A stretch of DNA of 64,000 nt. Source: Gammaproteobacteria bacterium (lineage in GTDB: Bacteria; Pseudomonadota; Gammaproteobacteria; Pseudomonadales; Pseudohongiellaceae). Under the pieces are notes generated by a model. That model made no database searches. It was given only the letters and a program-made list of their open reading frames with translations, and was not told the origin of the DNA. Positions 1 to 8,190 of the stretch are shown piece by piece. The stretch lies in the NCBI GenBank assembly GCA_002731775.1, contig PCCP01000084.1, positions 1 to 64,000 on the forward strand, given 5' to 3'. Made by a program: the position numbers and the translations under genes. Position 1 is the stretch's first letter; every line of letters begins with the position of its first letter.

Positions 1-2
1 CC

Positions 3-770
3 AGCGGGGATATAAGCCTTGAGGCTGCGCAATCGGTCAATGATGACTTCGCTGCAGCCCAAGCAAAATACCCCGGGCAAATCCGCTGGATGGCTTCCTT
101 ACCCTGGGACTACCCGGAATTGGCGGTACCGGAACTTGCCCGTGCCTGCGAGCAAGGCGCTGTTGCTGTGCTCACACTTGGGAATATTAATGGCAGGCAC
201 TTGACCGACGAGCTGTTCGCACCTATCTGGCAGGCGATCGATGACCGTGCCCTACCGGTCCTCGTCCACCCTACGGTGCCGCCCGGCACCCAGGATCTGG
301 CCTTGAGTCAGTATGCCATGGTCGCCTCCATTGGCTTCATGGTGGACACTTCGGTGGCCGTGGTGCGTATGATCGGAGAAGGTTTCTTCGATCAATATCC
401 TAATCTCAAGCTCATTGCCGCCCACGCCGGAGCGACACTGCCCTATCTCGTGGGCCGACTGGACCGTGTCTATGATGTGACCAGGCGCGCCCGTGTCAAT
501 ATTAGTAAACCACCGAGCGAGTACTTGCGCCAAATATACTATGACAGTGTCTGTTACGATTTCGAAGCACTGCAGATGTGCCTGCGGGTGGGGGGCAGTG
601 ACAAGCTGATGTACGGCTCCGACTATCCTTTCAATCTGGGAGATATGGAAGGTTGCCTGGCCCGCGTCGACCGGCTACCGGAACAGCAACGTCACCAGGT
701 CCGCAGCGACAATGCCATACGAATTTTCAATCTCGGTTCTTGGGCGGTTCTTGGGGACACTATAGATTAA
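3..770 (+). CDS. Amidohydrolase family 2 (ACMSD-like), 5' truncated by window edge
   Basis: The reading frame is open to the left edge, so the start codon and N-terminal metal-binding HxH lie outside the window; about 255 residues are visible. The segment NDDFAAAQAKYPGQIRWMAS leads into the strand typical of the amidohydrolase-2 TIM barrel. Later motifs are LVHPTVPPG, AHAGATLPYLVGRLD (a metal/catalytic His) and LMYGSDYPF (the conserved Asp near the C terminus). The family hydrolyses or decarboxylates carboxylated aromatic or unsaturated substrates with one divalent metal, usually in the cytoplasm. The crotonase-like gene that follows on the same strand could belong to the same degradative unit, but the substrate cannot be inferred. 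The family call is secure; ACMSD-like is only the subfamily flavour. Confidence 0.85.
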   Translation, partial: SGDISLEAAQSVNDDFAAAQAKYPGQIRWMASLPWDYPELAVPELARACEQGAVAVLTLGNINGRHLTDELFAPIWQAIDDRALPVLVHPTVPPGTQDLALSQYAMVASIGFMVDTSVAVVRMIGEGFFDQYPNLKLIAAHAGATLPYLVGRLDRVYDVTRRARVNISKPPSEYLRQIYYDSVCYDFEALQMCLRVGGSDKLMYGSDYPFNLGDMEGCLARVDRLPEQQRHQVRSDNAIRIFNLGSWAVLGDTID

Positions 771-864
771 TAGTTTAACTTTCAGATATTCTCAACATCC
801 ATAGTCGACCAGGAATATGTCAACCAAAAACCTCAAGCTATTATCCTATTAATGTCCCTTTCTA

Positions 865-1653
865 ATGCCTGAATCCAGCTACGAAACCCTACGCTATGAA
901 GTGAACAGCGGCATTGCCGAGATCATACTGGATCGGCCACCGCTGAATCTTATCGATCGGGATTCCACGCTGGAATATCACGCCGCTTTGAAGATCGCGG
1001 ATGCCGATAGCGATGTTAGGGTCATTATCATTTCCGGTGCTGGCAAAGGCTTATCGGGTGGAGTCGATCTGAAATACCTGGAGAAGTTCGAGTCGGAGGA
1101 TATGCGCGATTTTCTGCACCTGTTCTACGTCGAAACCCTGCAAATCATCAGGGGCCTGAACAAACCTATCATCGCCGCCGTGCATGGTTATGCCCGTGAG
1201 GGTGCCTGCACTCTCGCCTTTGCCTGCGACATGATTATCGCGGCGGACGATGCCGACTTCGGCTACCCTGGCGTTCCCAACCTGGCCGGCCCACCGGGCA
1301 TGCACGTCTGGTTTCTGCAGCGCCTGATCGGACGCATGCGCGCCGCAGAATTAATTTTCACTGGCGAGCCGATAACTGCCAAAGAAGCCGAGCGCCTGGG
1401 CCTGATTACTCGCATGGTGCCGGCGGCAAAGCTGAAGCAAGAAGTGCGTGCATTGGCTGCTAAGATAGGGAGCATGTCGCCCCTGGCACTGAAACGAACC
1501 CGTGACCTGCTTTATCAGATGGAAGACATGGATTTTGTCGATGTGCCTGAAGCTGCACTCAGTGCGCTCGCGGACGCCTTCGACAGTGAAGATGGCAGAG
1601 AGGCACGCCGGGCATTTATCGAAAAGCGGAAAGCTATCTGGAGCGGGAAATAG
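865..1653 (+). CDS. Enoyl-CoA hydratase/isomerase (crotonase) family protein
   Basis: This 262-residue protein has normal crotonase length. The N-terminal strand IAEIILDRPPLNLID, the first oxyanion-hole segment GLSGGVDLKYL and the second one GYAREGACTLAFACDMIIA mark the CoA-binding crotonase fold. The family binds acyl-CoA thioesters and stabilises an enolate. The region that normally carries the two catalytic glutamates of hydratases (PE...G and PGAGGTQ) instead reads YPGVPNLAGPPGMHVWF, with no glutamate in either place. Classical hydratase chemistry is therefore doubtful, and an isomerase, hydrolase, decarboxylase or otherwise divergent role is possible. It starts at ATG 865 after a 94-base gap and may be cotranscribed with the upstream amidohydrolase. 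A long hairpin begins three bases after the stop. Confidence 0.85.
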   Translation: MPESSYETLRYEVNSGIAEIILDRPPLNLIDRDSTLEYHAALKIADADSDVRVIIISGAGKGLSGGVDLKYLEKFESEDMRDFLHLFYVETLQIIRGLNKPIIAAVHGYAREGACTLAFACDMIIAADDADFGYPGVPNLAGPPGMHVWFLQRLIGRMRAAELIFTGEPITAKEAERLGLITRMVPAAKLKQEVRALAAKIGSMSPLALKRTRDLLYQMEDMDFVDVPEAALSALADAFDSEDGREARRAFIEKRKAIWSGK

Positions 1654-1656
1654 TAG

Positions 1657-1722
1657 GGGGTCAGGTTTTGCGTGTTAGCGTTCAAGGCAGAGCGTAGACG
1701 CTAACACGCAAGACCTGACCCC
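1657..1722. repeat. Long inverted repeat, GGGGTCAGGT-type, possible terminator
   Basis: Two 24-base arms (1657-1680 and 1699-1722) are inverted copies with one G-U compatible difference, separated by an 18-base loop. The arms begin GGGGTCAGGT and end in GTTAGCG at the loop. The element lies right after the crotonase stop codon and would form a very stable RNA hairpin. Its outer GGGGTCAG resembles the element inside dnaE2 at 36937-37013, suggesting related REP-like families. No transposase accompanies it. Confidence 0.85.
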
Positions 1723-1735
1723 AAGCGTAGTTTTA

Positions 1736-1974
1736 CTAATTCACCCGCTTCCAATGATTATTTAGCAGCGGTTCAAAATTCACTCCATCTTCTGCAATCT
1801 TGAAAATTTCCTTGAACTCATCGGTTGATATTTTTCTGTAGTATGACGAGCTCTCCAGTTACCGGGGTTGCTCTCTATTTCTCTGGAGATAAAGGCGAAT
1901 GTCGTTGGCGTGGATGCCGCTGCATCCAATTTACAGATAACACTGAAGCCTTGCATCTGAAACGCCCTTAGCAC
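1736..1974 (-). pseudogene. Possible frameshifted gene remnant
   Basis: On the reverse strand one frame gives a protein-like stretch containing GFSVICKLDAAASTPTTFAF and ISREIESNPGNW. About 10 codons further on, a different frame gives SSYYRKISTDEFKEIF and then IAEDGVNFEPLLNNHWKRVN with a stop at 1736. The two halves look like parts of one small protein separated by a frameshift near 1850. I do not recognise the family and no start codon is obvious. It may simply be non-coding. Confidence 0.25.
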
Positions 1975-1980
1975 CCTCCG

Positions 1981-3006
1981 TTATTTTTTGTTTCTCAGGA
2001 AATCCACAACCCGATCGGGAAAGTCGGTAAAAGCCCCATCAATATCGGCGTCAAAATAATACAGCTGGAGTAATTCTTCGAAACTGTTCGCGTAGTCTGG
2101 CACCTGACCCGGGTCCAGGCGAAAGGTATAGGGATGTACCTGCATGCCGTTAGCATGAGCGAGTTTAACCAGATCGCTGATGATGATATTGCCCCTGGTG
2201 GAATCACGATCGATAATCAGGCCTTTCTCGGGACCGAAACCATCGGCGTAGCGGGCGACGGTTTGCATGCCTTCGGCGTCGAACATCCAGCCATAAGCCT
2301 CGTCGTCGCCAACGAGTTGGACCAGGTTCAGTTCGATGCCCGCGGCCGGGAGAACTTCGTCATGAATTATCTTCAGTTCTTCGAAGCTGAATGTCTGCAC
2401 GAAAACCTTGTCTGTTTTAGAAGTATATCCATAGGCCTTCAGCATCTCGATGAGAGCAGTGCTGAGGTCTTTGCCGGCAGCGCGATGAAACGCCGGTGAT
2501 TTCACTTCCGGATAGATGCCAATGTCTTTTCCTGTCGATTTATTCAGACCCTGGATTAGTTCGATTTCTTCGCGTAGCGTCGGCACTCGAAACGACGACG
2601 CCCCGAGCGGGAATCGTTGAGAGAAGCTTTGTTGCTTCTCTCCATTTTCCATGCGGAAGCCTTCACTGACATTGAGCTGTTTGATTTCCGCGAGGGTGAA
2701 GTCGATTGCGTAGAAGCGGCCGTCATCCCGGACTCTGGCGGGAAATTGATCGGCTACGTCGGTGGTTCTGTCCAGGGTGATATCGTGCAGCACAATCAGC
2801 TGCTCGTCGGCGGTCATCACCACGTCTTGTTCGATATAATCGGCACCCATGGCGTAGGCCATGGCTTTGGCTTCCAGCGTGTGTTCGGGCAGATAGCCAC
2901 TGGCTCCACGATGAGCGACCACGATTTTTTGAGCGAGAGATTGGTAAGAGAGCAAGCTGGCCATGGCAATTACACCCAGTGTTTGAAGAGTGCGTCGTGT
3001 TTTCAT
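1981..3006 (-). CDS. glpQ: Glycerophosphodiester phosphodiesterase, periplasmic
   Basis: It hydrolyses deacylated phospholipids (glycerophosphodiesters) to glycerol-3-phosphate and an alcohol. I start it at the ATG at 3006, 15 codons inside the longest frame, because this gives a clean signal peptide beginning MKTRRTLQTLGVIAMASLL and ending near SLAQ. The mature protein opens with the GDPD signature AHRGASGYLPEHTLEA, then DYIEQDVVMTADEQLIVLHD (metal ligands Glu/Asp and the catalytic His pair), and later IYPEVKSP. At 341 residues it matches periplasmic GlpQ rather than the shorter cytoplasmic UgpQ. It stands alone on this strand, without a glpT neighbour. The enzyme call is secure; the symbol follows family resemblance. 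Confidence 0.9.
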   Translation of the reverse strand: MKTRRTLQTLGVIAMASLLSYQSLAQKIVVAHRGASGYLPEHTLEAKAMAYAMGADYIEQDVVMTADEQLIVLHDITLDRTTDVADQFPARVRDDGRFYAIDFTLAEIKQLNVSEGFRMENGEKQQSFSQRFPLGASSFRVPTLREEIELIQGLNKSTGKDIGIYPEVKSPAFHRAAGKDLSTALIEMLKAYGYTSKTDKVFVQTFSFEELKIIHDEVLPAAGIELNLVQLVGDDEAYGWMFDAEGMQTVARYADGFGPEKGLIIDRDSTRGNIIISDLVKLAHANGMQVHPYTFRLDPGQVPDYANSFEELLQLYYFDADIDGAFTDFPDRVVDFLRNKK

Positions 3007-3334
3007 AAGACTTATCCGAGCCGTTATGCCACGCGAAGAAGGTTGTGGCAATCGAAGTTAGTTTACACGGGAACCAAAGCCTTGTAAGCGCCTGCGTGAG
3101 TCAGCAACCGAACCGGTAGCGTAGATTGAACGCGATCGAACCGACAAGCGCATAACTCAGGTTCAGCTAAAATGAAAATCAATCCTTAGGCCTCCAGATT
3201 AGAGCGCCCGAATTCCCCCTACTCTGTCATTTTTCATCACAATTCTCCTCAAGTTTGCCGGTTTTGGTCCATGGCATAGCCATCTTGAATTGCTTTAATG
3301 AACACTGCTTCAATTCCATGCATAGGAGAAGACC
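3007..3334. other. Intergenic region upstream of glpQ
   Basis: This 328-base stretch holds the promoter region of the reverse-strand glpQ and the leader of the small forward ORF at 3335. I see no RNA gene, repeat or convincing promoter pair in it. Confidence 0.5.
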
Positions 3335-3487
3335 TTGGGGTTGTTCAAAAAAACCCAAAACTGCCTCTTTGTAGAAGAGGAGGAGAGCTATAACTGGGCA
3401 GCACCAAAATCCAGTATCAGCCAGAAGATGCTGTATCTGTCGCTGATGTTTGTGGTGATGGGATTGCTGTTCAGCTTGTTGAGGTAG
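3335..3487 (+). CDS. Candidate 50-residue single-pass membrane protein
   Basis: A TTG start at 3335 is preceded at six bases by AGGAG, a good ribosome site, and the frame runs to TAG at 3485-3487. The product has a basic and polar N terminus (GLFKKTQN), an acidic patch EEEE, the stretch SYNWAAPKSSISQK and one hydrophobic C-terminal helix MLYLSLMFVVMGLLFSLL ending in Arg. That is the architecture of a tail-anchored or single-pass small protein. It ends nine bases before the stop of the convergent peptidase gene. I do not recognise the family. The ribosome site and the clean hydrophobic helix are the only evidence, so coding is likely but unproven. Confidence 0.45.
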   Translation: MGLFKKTQNCLFVEEEESYNWAAPKSSISQKMLYLSLMFVVMGLLFSLLR

Positions 3488-3496
3488 GGGCCCGGC

Positions 3497-6400
3497 TTAA
3501 CGCGGCTTCAATTTTGCGTCTACCTTAACTAGCTGTTGGTCGCGGCGCAACTGTATCTGTACCACATCCCCCGGTGCCGATTGCCGGAGAAGATTGGAAT
3601 AGGTTTGCAAGTCGACCACAGGCTCACCATCGAAGGTGAGTAACACGTCCCCCGCGATCAGCCCGGCTTCTGCTGCCGCACTGTCTGGCGTAACTGCGGA
3701 TATACGCACGCCGTCACCGACATAGGCAAAATCCGGCACTGTGCCCAGACTCGCCTGCCTCGCTGTGCCAGTAGCGCTGACGACCAGCTCCACACCCCCC
3801 AGGTTTACTCGCAACGGCTCGCTGCGATCGCCAAGATAAACCATCGCCTCCTCCACCCACAACGCGATGTCTGACATGCCCATGCCATCGAGCTTAGTGG
3901 CGGTATCGGATAGCCGGTGATAATCGACATTGGCGCCACTGAACAAATGAATCGCTGGAATACCCGCATTGAGAAAACTGACATGATCGCTGCTGGCGAT
4001 GGTTGTCTGGGGGAAAGTGGAAGCGACGCCGGTGGTGAAGCCAATTCCCTGGGCCATAAACGGCCACTCGTAGGCACTGTCGCTAGCGAAAACCTGTAGT
4101 GTGTTGTCACCCAGCCTGCCGACAGTATCGAGATTGATCATGGCAAACAGATCCCTGGTCTGAAAGCCTGCCGGCGGATTGGTGACGAAATATTCCGAGC
4201 CAAGCAAGCCGGATTCTTCTCCGCTAAAGGCGACGAACAGGATAGGCCGTTGTGGTGTGAAGGTACGTGACAGCTTGGCCGCCAATTCTATGAGAATGCT
4301 GATACCGGAGGCATTGTCATCGGCACCTGGGAACGGCGCCCCAGTCTGGGGGTCAATGCCGAGGTGGTCGAAGTGAGCACCCAATACCACGGGCTGGTGA
4401 CTCAGTGCCCGATTCGAGCCTGGAATCATGCCGACGACATTTGCCAACGTGGTCGCACCGCGCCCAAGCTGGGTCTGTGTCCACTCCTGCAAGAAAGTAC
4501 CAGAGAGTGTTTGTAATCCGGCGCTGCGAAACTGATCGGCGATGTAGCGCGCGGCTGCATCCAGCCCTTCGGTTCCCAGGCCCCGGCCCTGCATATTCGA
4601 TTCCGTCAACTGCCGCACGTGGCGCAGCAAATGTTCTGGTAGATATTTTGGCGGCAGGCTTGTCAGCGGCACGGTGGCAGGCAAGCTGTCCAACTTCACG
4701 GCGGCGCTGTCTAGGCCCGGCCTAAGCCATTGCATGGGAGATTCGTTGCTGGTCCAGACGCCTTGAACATCATTTGTTGGCTCGGCGCCGAGAAAGCTCA
4801 GATAAGAGTATTTGCCATAGTGTGGTAGCTTCTCGATCATGCCGGGCATTGCGACCATGTCTTCGACATGAATCCAGCCTATCGCCAACTCGGGGTTGGA
4901 GGGATGTCTTGCCACCACTACGGTGCTGCGACGGTCATAGCGGACATCGCTTCCCGCCAACATGACGCCGGCGTCTGAAAACGAGACAGCGTAGGTCTCA
5001 GATGCCTCTGCTATCGCCGTCAGGAACGGATTATCCCGACCCAGAATCCACACGGAGCGGTCTGCCGGTACGGCCTCGAGCTCGGAGCCGAACAAAATTT
5101 GTGCGCTGGCGCCCGGCACATCCAGACCGGGAGCAAATGCCTCGGCCATTCTCATCCAATGCTGTCGGTTCGTTTGCGGCAAGATGAAGGCGATCTCATC
5201 GGTGCCAAAAAGCTCGCCTATCGTCGGCGGTGTTTCCTCTCGCGCCAGCTGCCTGAACACATCGAAGTAGGGATCGACGAGTACCGCCTGCAAACGCGCG
5301 TAATCATCGGCCATCACACCCTCAAGCTTTTGCGACAGATTGATGTCGTAGATCTGAGGCTCTGCCTCTCCCTCGTAAAAAAGCGCAACGGGTACTTTCA
5401 AATCGTAAGGTGCACCGGCCTGTACCTGGGCGAACATGATGCGGCCGCGATTGCCGTTCACCTCTTCGACTGAAATAGACAGCTCAGGCGCGCCGGTTCG
5501 ATCCACCCACTGATTGAAGAATGGAGTCAGATCGGTGCCACTTAATTCAGAATACAGCGTCGCAATATCGGCAAAGCCTGCCCGCCTGAACTTGTAGTCA
5601 CGGTAAAATTGTCGCAGTCCTTCGAGGAACAGCTCGTCGCCGACTGCTATACGCAGCATGTGCCAGAGCATCAGGGTCTTGCCATAGCCCACGGCCTGAG
5701 TAGCGGCAGAATTTCTCGAGGTGAACTCAGACAATGGAAAGTCGGTGCCTGCGGCTACGTAGTTCTTATATCTCGCCAGCATCTCTTTTCTGTATTGCGG
5801 GCCGGCACCCTCCATTTCCTGGAACAGGTGATCGGCCAGATAGGCGGTAAGACCTTCACTCCAGTTTCCAGTTTCGTAGTCGGGATAGACACCATTACCC
5901 CACCAGTTGTGCAAAATTTCATGGGGGAAGGAAGATTCGAGAATAAAGGGAAAGCGAATGACCTGCTCACCGAGGAGAGTGAAAGAAGGCATGCCGTAAC
6001 CCGTCTCCCAAAAATTCTCCACCAGGGCGAATTTGCTGTAGGGATAGTCGCCTAACAACGGTTCATAGAGTTTCAGATAGCGCTCGGTGGCATCCATATA
6101 CCTGGCCGCCAGATTAGGCTCCGGTTGCCGCAGATAGGCGAGTACTTCCGTATCGTCTGCCTGTTGTGAGTACACCGTGAAGTCTGCGGCTATCAGGTAG
6201 ACCTCTTCCATCGGCTGCCGGGATCTCCACATGTTCGCAAATATCCGCCGACCCTGACTCACTGCAGTCCAGCTTGCCGCCGCCTCGGAGAATGAAACAT
6301 TGAGGTTAAACGAAATCAGCTCATCGTCGAATGCGGGAACCCAGGCCGAGGCACCATTGAGGTAGACCCCCTGTTCTGCAATTATGCCGGCGGTTTCGGC

Positions 6401-6859
6401 GAAACTCTGGGCATATTCTTCACTGTTCTGCACAGCCAGGTCGTAGATGCTGCCACGGTAATGGAGCACGAGCCGATTTTCATCACTGGCAGCGAGAGTC
6501 AGGGAATACTGGCTTGATTCTAGCACCGCAAAATCGCTGTCACGAGGGACGATAACATCATCGTCAGGGCTCGCTATCAAGGCTCGAAAGGGAATGGAGC
6601 TGTCGCTAATTCGCAGACTGCTGTTCAAGGAAAATGTGAGTGATTTGCCGACATAGGAATCGGGAAAGACGATGATATCAGTCACTTCTATATTGTGATT
6701 TTCCGGGTCCAGTGATACCGAGAGGCTGTGATTTATTCCTTGCTCGAAGTCGGACCCGAGGCCCAGTTCCGCTGCGCTAAACAGCAATTGTCGATCCTGC
6801 GCGACGACAAGCTTGGCGCTGCATGCCAGCATCAACAGGGTAAGAATTAGTCTTCGCAT
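3497..6859 (-). CDS. Secreted M1-like + M28 peptidase with C-terminal PDZ domain
   Basis: The 1120-residue protein begins with a signal peptide (MRRLILTLLMLACSAKLVVA). An M1 gluzincin domain covers roughly residues 180-520: HEILH at 313-317 provides two zinc ligands and the catalytic Glu, and GNWSEGL supplies the third ligand about 18 residues on. ENFWETGYGMPS stands where GAMEN occurs in classical aminopeptidases. A second, M28-type zinc aminopeptidase domain follows (about 800-1000) with GAHFDHLG, PGADDNASG, SGEESGLLGS, NLDTVGR and SSDHVSF, which supply the five expected metal ligands and the catalytic Glu. A PDZ domain (about 1030-1110, EAGLIAGDVLLTFDG) ends it. It is probably a periplasmic peptide-processing enzyme with two active sites. 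The gene lies 21 bases downstream of the propeller gene on the same strand, suggesting an operon. Confidence 0.88.
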   Translation of the reverse strand: MRRLILTLLMLACSAKLVVAQDRQLLFSAAELGLGSDFEQGINHSLSVSLDPENHNIEVTDIIVFPDSYVGKSLTFSLNSSLRISDSSIPFRALIASPDDDVIVPRDSDFAVLESSQYSLTLAASDENRLVLHYRGSIYDLAVQNSEEYAQSFAETAGIIAEQGVYLNGASAWVPAFDDELISFNLNVSFSEAAASWTAVSQGRRIFANMWRSRQPMEEVYLIAADFTVYSQQADDTEVLAYLRQPEPNLAARYMDATERYLKLYEPLLGDYPYSKFALVENFWETGYGMPSFTLLGEQVIRFPFILESSFPHEILHNWWGNGVYPDYETGNWSEGLTAYLADHLFQEMEGAGPQYRKEMLARYKNYVAAGTDFPLSEFTSRNSAATQAVGYGKTLMLWHMLRIAVGDELFLEGLRQFYRDYKFRRAGFADIATLYSELSGTDLTPFFNQWVDRTGAPELSISVEEVNGNRGRIMFAQVQAGAPYDLKVPVALFYEGEAEPQIYDINLSQKLEGVMADDYARLQAVLVDPYFDVFRQLAREETPPTIGELFGTDEIAFILPQTNRQHWMRMAEAFAPGLDVPGASAQILFGSELEAVPADRSVWILGRDNPFLTAIAEASETYAVSFSDAGVMLAGSDVRYDRRSTVVVARHPSNPELAIGWIHVEDMVAMPGMIEKLPHYGKYSYLSFLGAEPTNDVQGVWTSNESPMQWLRPGLDSAAVKLDSLPATVPLTSLPPKYLPEHLLRHVRQLTESNMQGRGLGTEGLDAAARYIADQFRSAGLQTLSGTFLQEWTQTQLGRGATTLANVVGMIPGSNRALSHQPVVLGAHFDHLGIDPQTGAPFPGADDNASGISILIELAAKLSRTFTPQRPILFVAFSGEESGLLGSEYFVTNPPAGFQTRDLFAMINLDTVGRLGDNTLQVFASDSAYEWPFMAQGIGFTTGVASTFPQTTIASSDHVSFLNAGIPAIHLFSGANVDYHRLSDTATKLDGMGMSDIALWVEEAMVYLGDRSEPLRVNLGGVELVVSATGTARQASLGTVPDFAYVGDGVRISAVTPDSAAAEAGLIAGDVLLTFDGEPVVDLQTYSNLLRQSAPGDVVQIQLRRDQQLVKVDAKLKPR

Positions 6860-6880
6860 GCTTTCAGTCCGGGGCTGTGG

Positions 6881-8104
6881 CTAATCCAGGCCCAACAACT
6901 GCTGTGCTCGCCGATGGTCCCAATCACCGATATAAATCTGAGCAGTACCATCCGGTGTGCGGGTAGTAGTCCAGGCCAGCTTGCCGCCGTCGGGGGAAAA
7001 CACCGGCAATATATCGGTGCCATCGGTGTTGGTGACACGCACCGCCGGTTTGCTGCCCTGTGGGTCGATCATGAATAATTCGAAATTGGCATTTCCAAGG
7101 ATATTGCTGGAATAGATGATGTAGTCGCCGCTGGGGTGGAAGTAGGGCCCCCAGGACACCATGGCATCGGCGGTGAGCTGGCGCTGATTGCTGCCATCGA
7201 TATCCATAGTCCAGATTTCTGCACTATTGCCATCGGGGTTAAAACGACGCCATACGACTTTATCGTTGTCAGGACTGAAGAAGGGGCCACCGTCATAGCC
7301 GGGGGAAAATGTCAGTTGCCTGACATCTGATCCATCGGCGGTCATGATGTACAGGTCCATAAAATAGGAACTGTCATCATCGAACAGTTTCTGTTCGGCC
7401 TGACTCAGGCTGCGCCCATAGGCTTCCCGGTTAGAGGCGAAGAGAATCCGGCTACCATCGGCGGAATAGGAGCCTTCGGCGTCATAGCCCTCGGTATGGG
7501 TGAGATTCACCACATTGCCGCCATCGCTGTCGGCCTGATAGATGTCATAGTGTGAATCGTAATCCCAGCCGTAGGGCCGCGCGATGCCGCTCTCCCGAAT
7601 CGAGATTTCCTCGGCCTGCTTCGCCAGCGCGGCGGGGTCTTCGTGAGTTGAGGAAAACATCACTCTGTCCAGCGTGGGATGAATCCAGGAGCAGGTGGTC
7701 AGACCAATTCCTGGCGACACCTTGCTGGAGATGCCGCTGGCCAGGTCCATGACAAAGATTTGGTAGAAGGGATTATCGCTATCGGGCACCTCGCTTTGAA
7801 AGCTGAAGCGCTGGCCATCGGCACTGAAATAGCCTTCGCCGGAGCGCTGACTGTCCACCACCAGGCGCCGCGTACCGCGCAACAGGCTGGCTTCGTTGTC
7901 ACTATTCACCATGTCGCTGGGGGCCGGTGGTGTGGCTGCACTGGTGGCGGCGGCAACTCCATCTGGTTGCGGCTGCGCTGCCGTAGTCGCCCCCGCAGCA
8001 CCGTCAGGCTGGGCACTGGATTGAGGTGCTGCACCTGCCGTGCCGCAGGCGATCGCTAATACCAGCAGGCTTGGTAAAAATAGGGGTCTGTGAAAATTTT
8101 TCAT
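6881..8104 (-). CDS. TolB-like PD40 beta-propeller protein, exported
   Basis: I start at ATG 8104, 13 codons inside the longest frame, giving MKNFHRPLFLPSLLVLAIAC as an export signal. The Cys at the end may be a lipobox, though AIAC is a weak match. A low-complexity Ala/Gln/Pro/Asp linker follows (about residues 25-65). Then come repeated PD40 blades with the pattern FSPDG..I.F.S: HPTLDRVMFSST, SADGSRILFASNRE, SPDNDKVVWRR, HPSGDYIIYSSN and SPDGGKLAWTT. Such propellers bind peptides or proteins and often pair with serine or metallo-peptidases. This gene sits 21 bases upstream of a double peptidase, so a recognition or delivery role for that enzyme is a reasonable inference. No catalytic motif is visible. 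Confidence 0.85.
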   Translation of the reverse strand: MKNFHRPLFLPSLLVLAIACGTAGAAPQSSAQPDGAAGATTAAQPQPDGVAAATSAATPPAPSDMVNSDNEASLLRGTRRLVVDSQRSGEGYFSADGQRFSFQSEVPDSDNPFYQIFVMDLASGISSKVSPGIGLTTCSWIHPTLDRVMFSSTHEDPAALAKQAEEISIRESGIARPYGWDYDSHYDIYQADSDGGNVVNLTHTEGYDAEGSYSADGSRILFASNREAYGRSLSQAEQKLFDDDSSYFMDLYIMTADGSDVRQLTFSPGYDGGPFFSPDNDKVVWRRFNPDGNSAEIWTMDIDGSNQRQLTADAMVSWGPYFHPSGDYIIYSSNILGNANFELFMIDPQGSKPAVRVTNTDGTDILPVFSPDGGKLAWTTTRTPDGTAQIYIGDWDHRRAQQLLGLD

Positions 8105-8190
8105 GGTCTCGAGTCCATTAGATCGGGTGATTATATCCTTCAAGTTAAGCCCTTCATGCCAGCACGCAGGGCGGGTTGTCAGAGGATATG

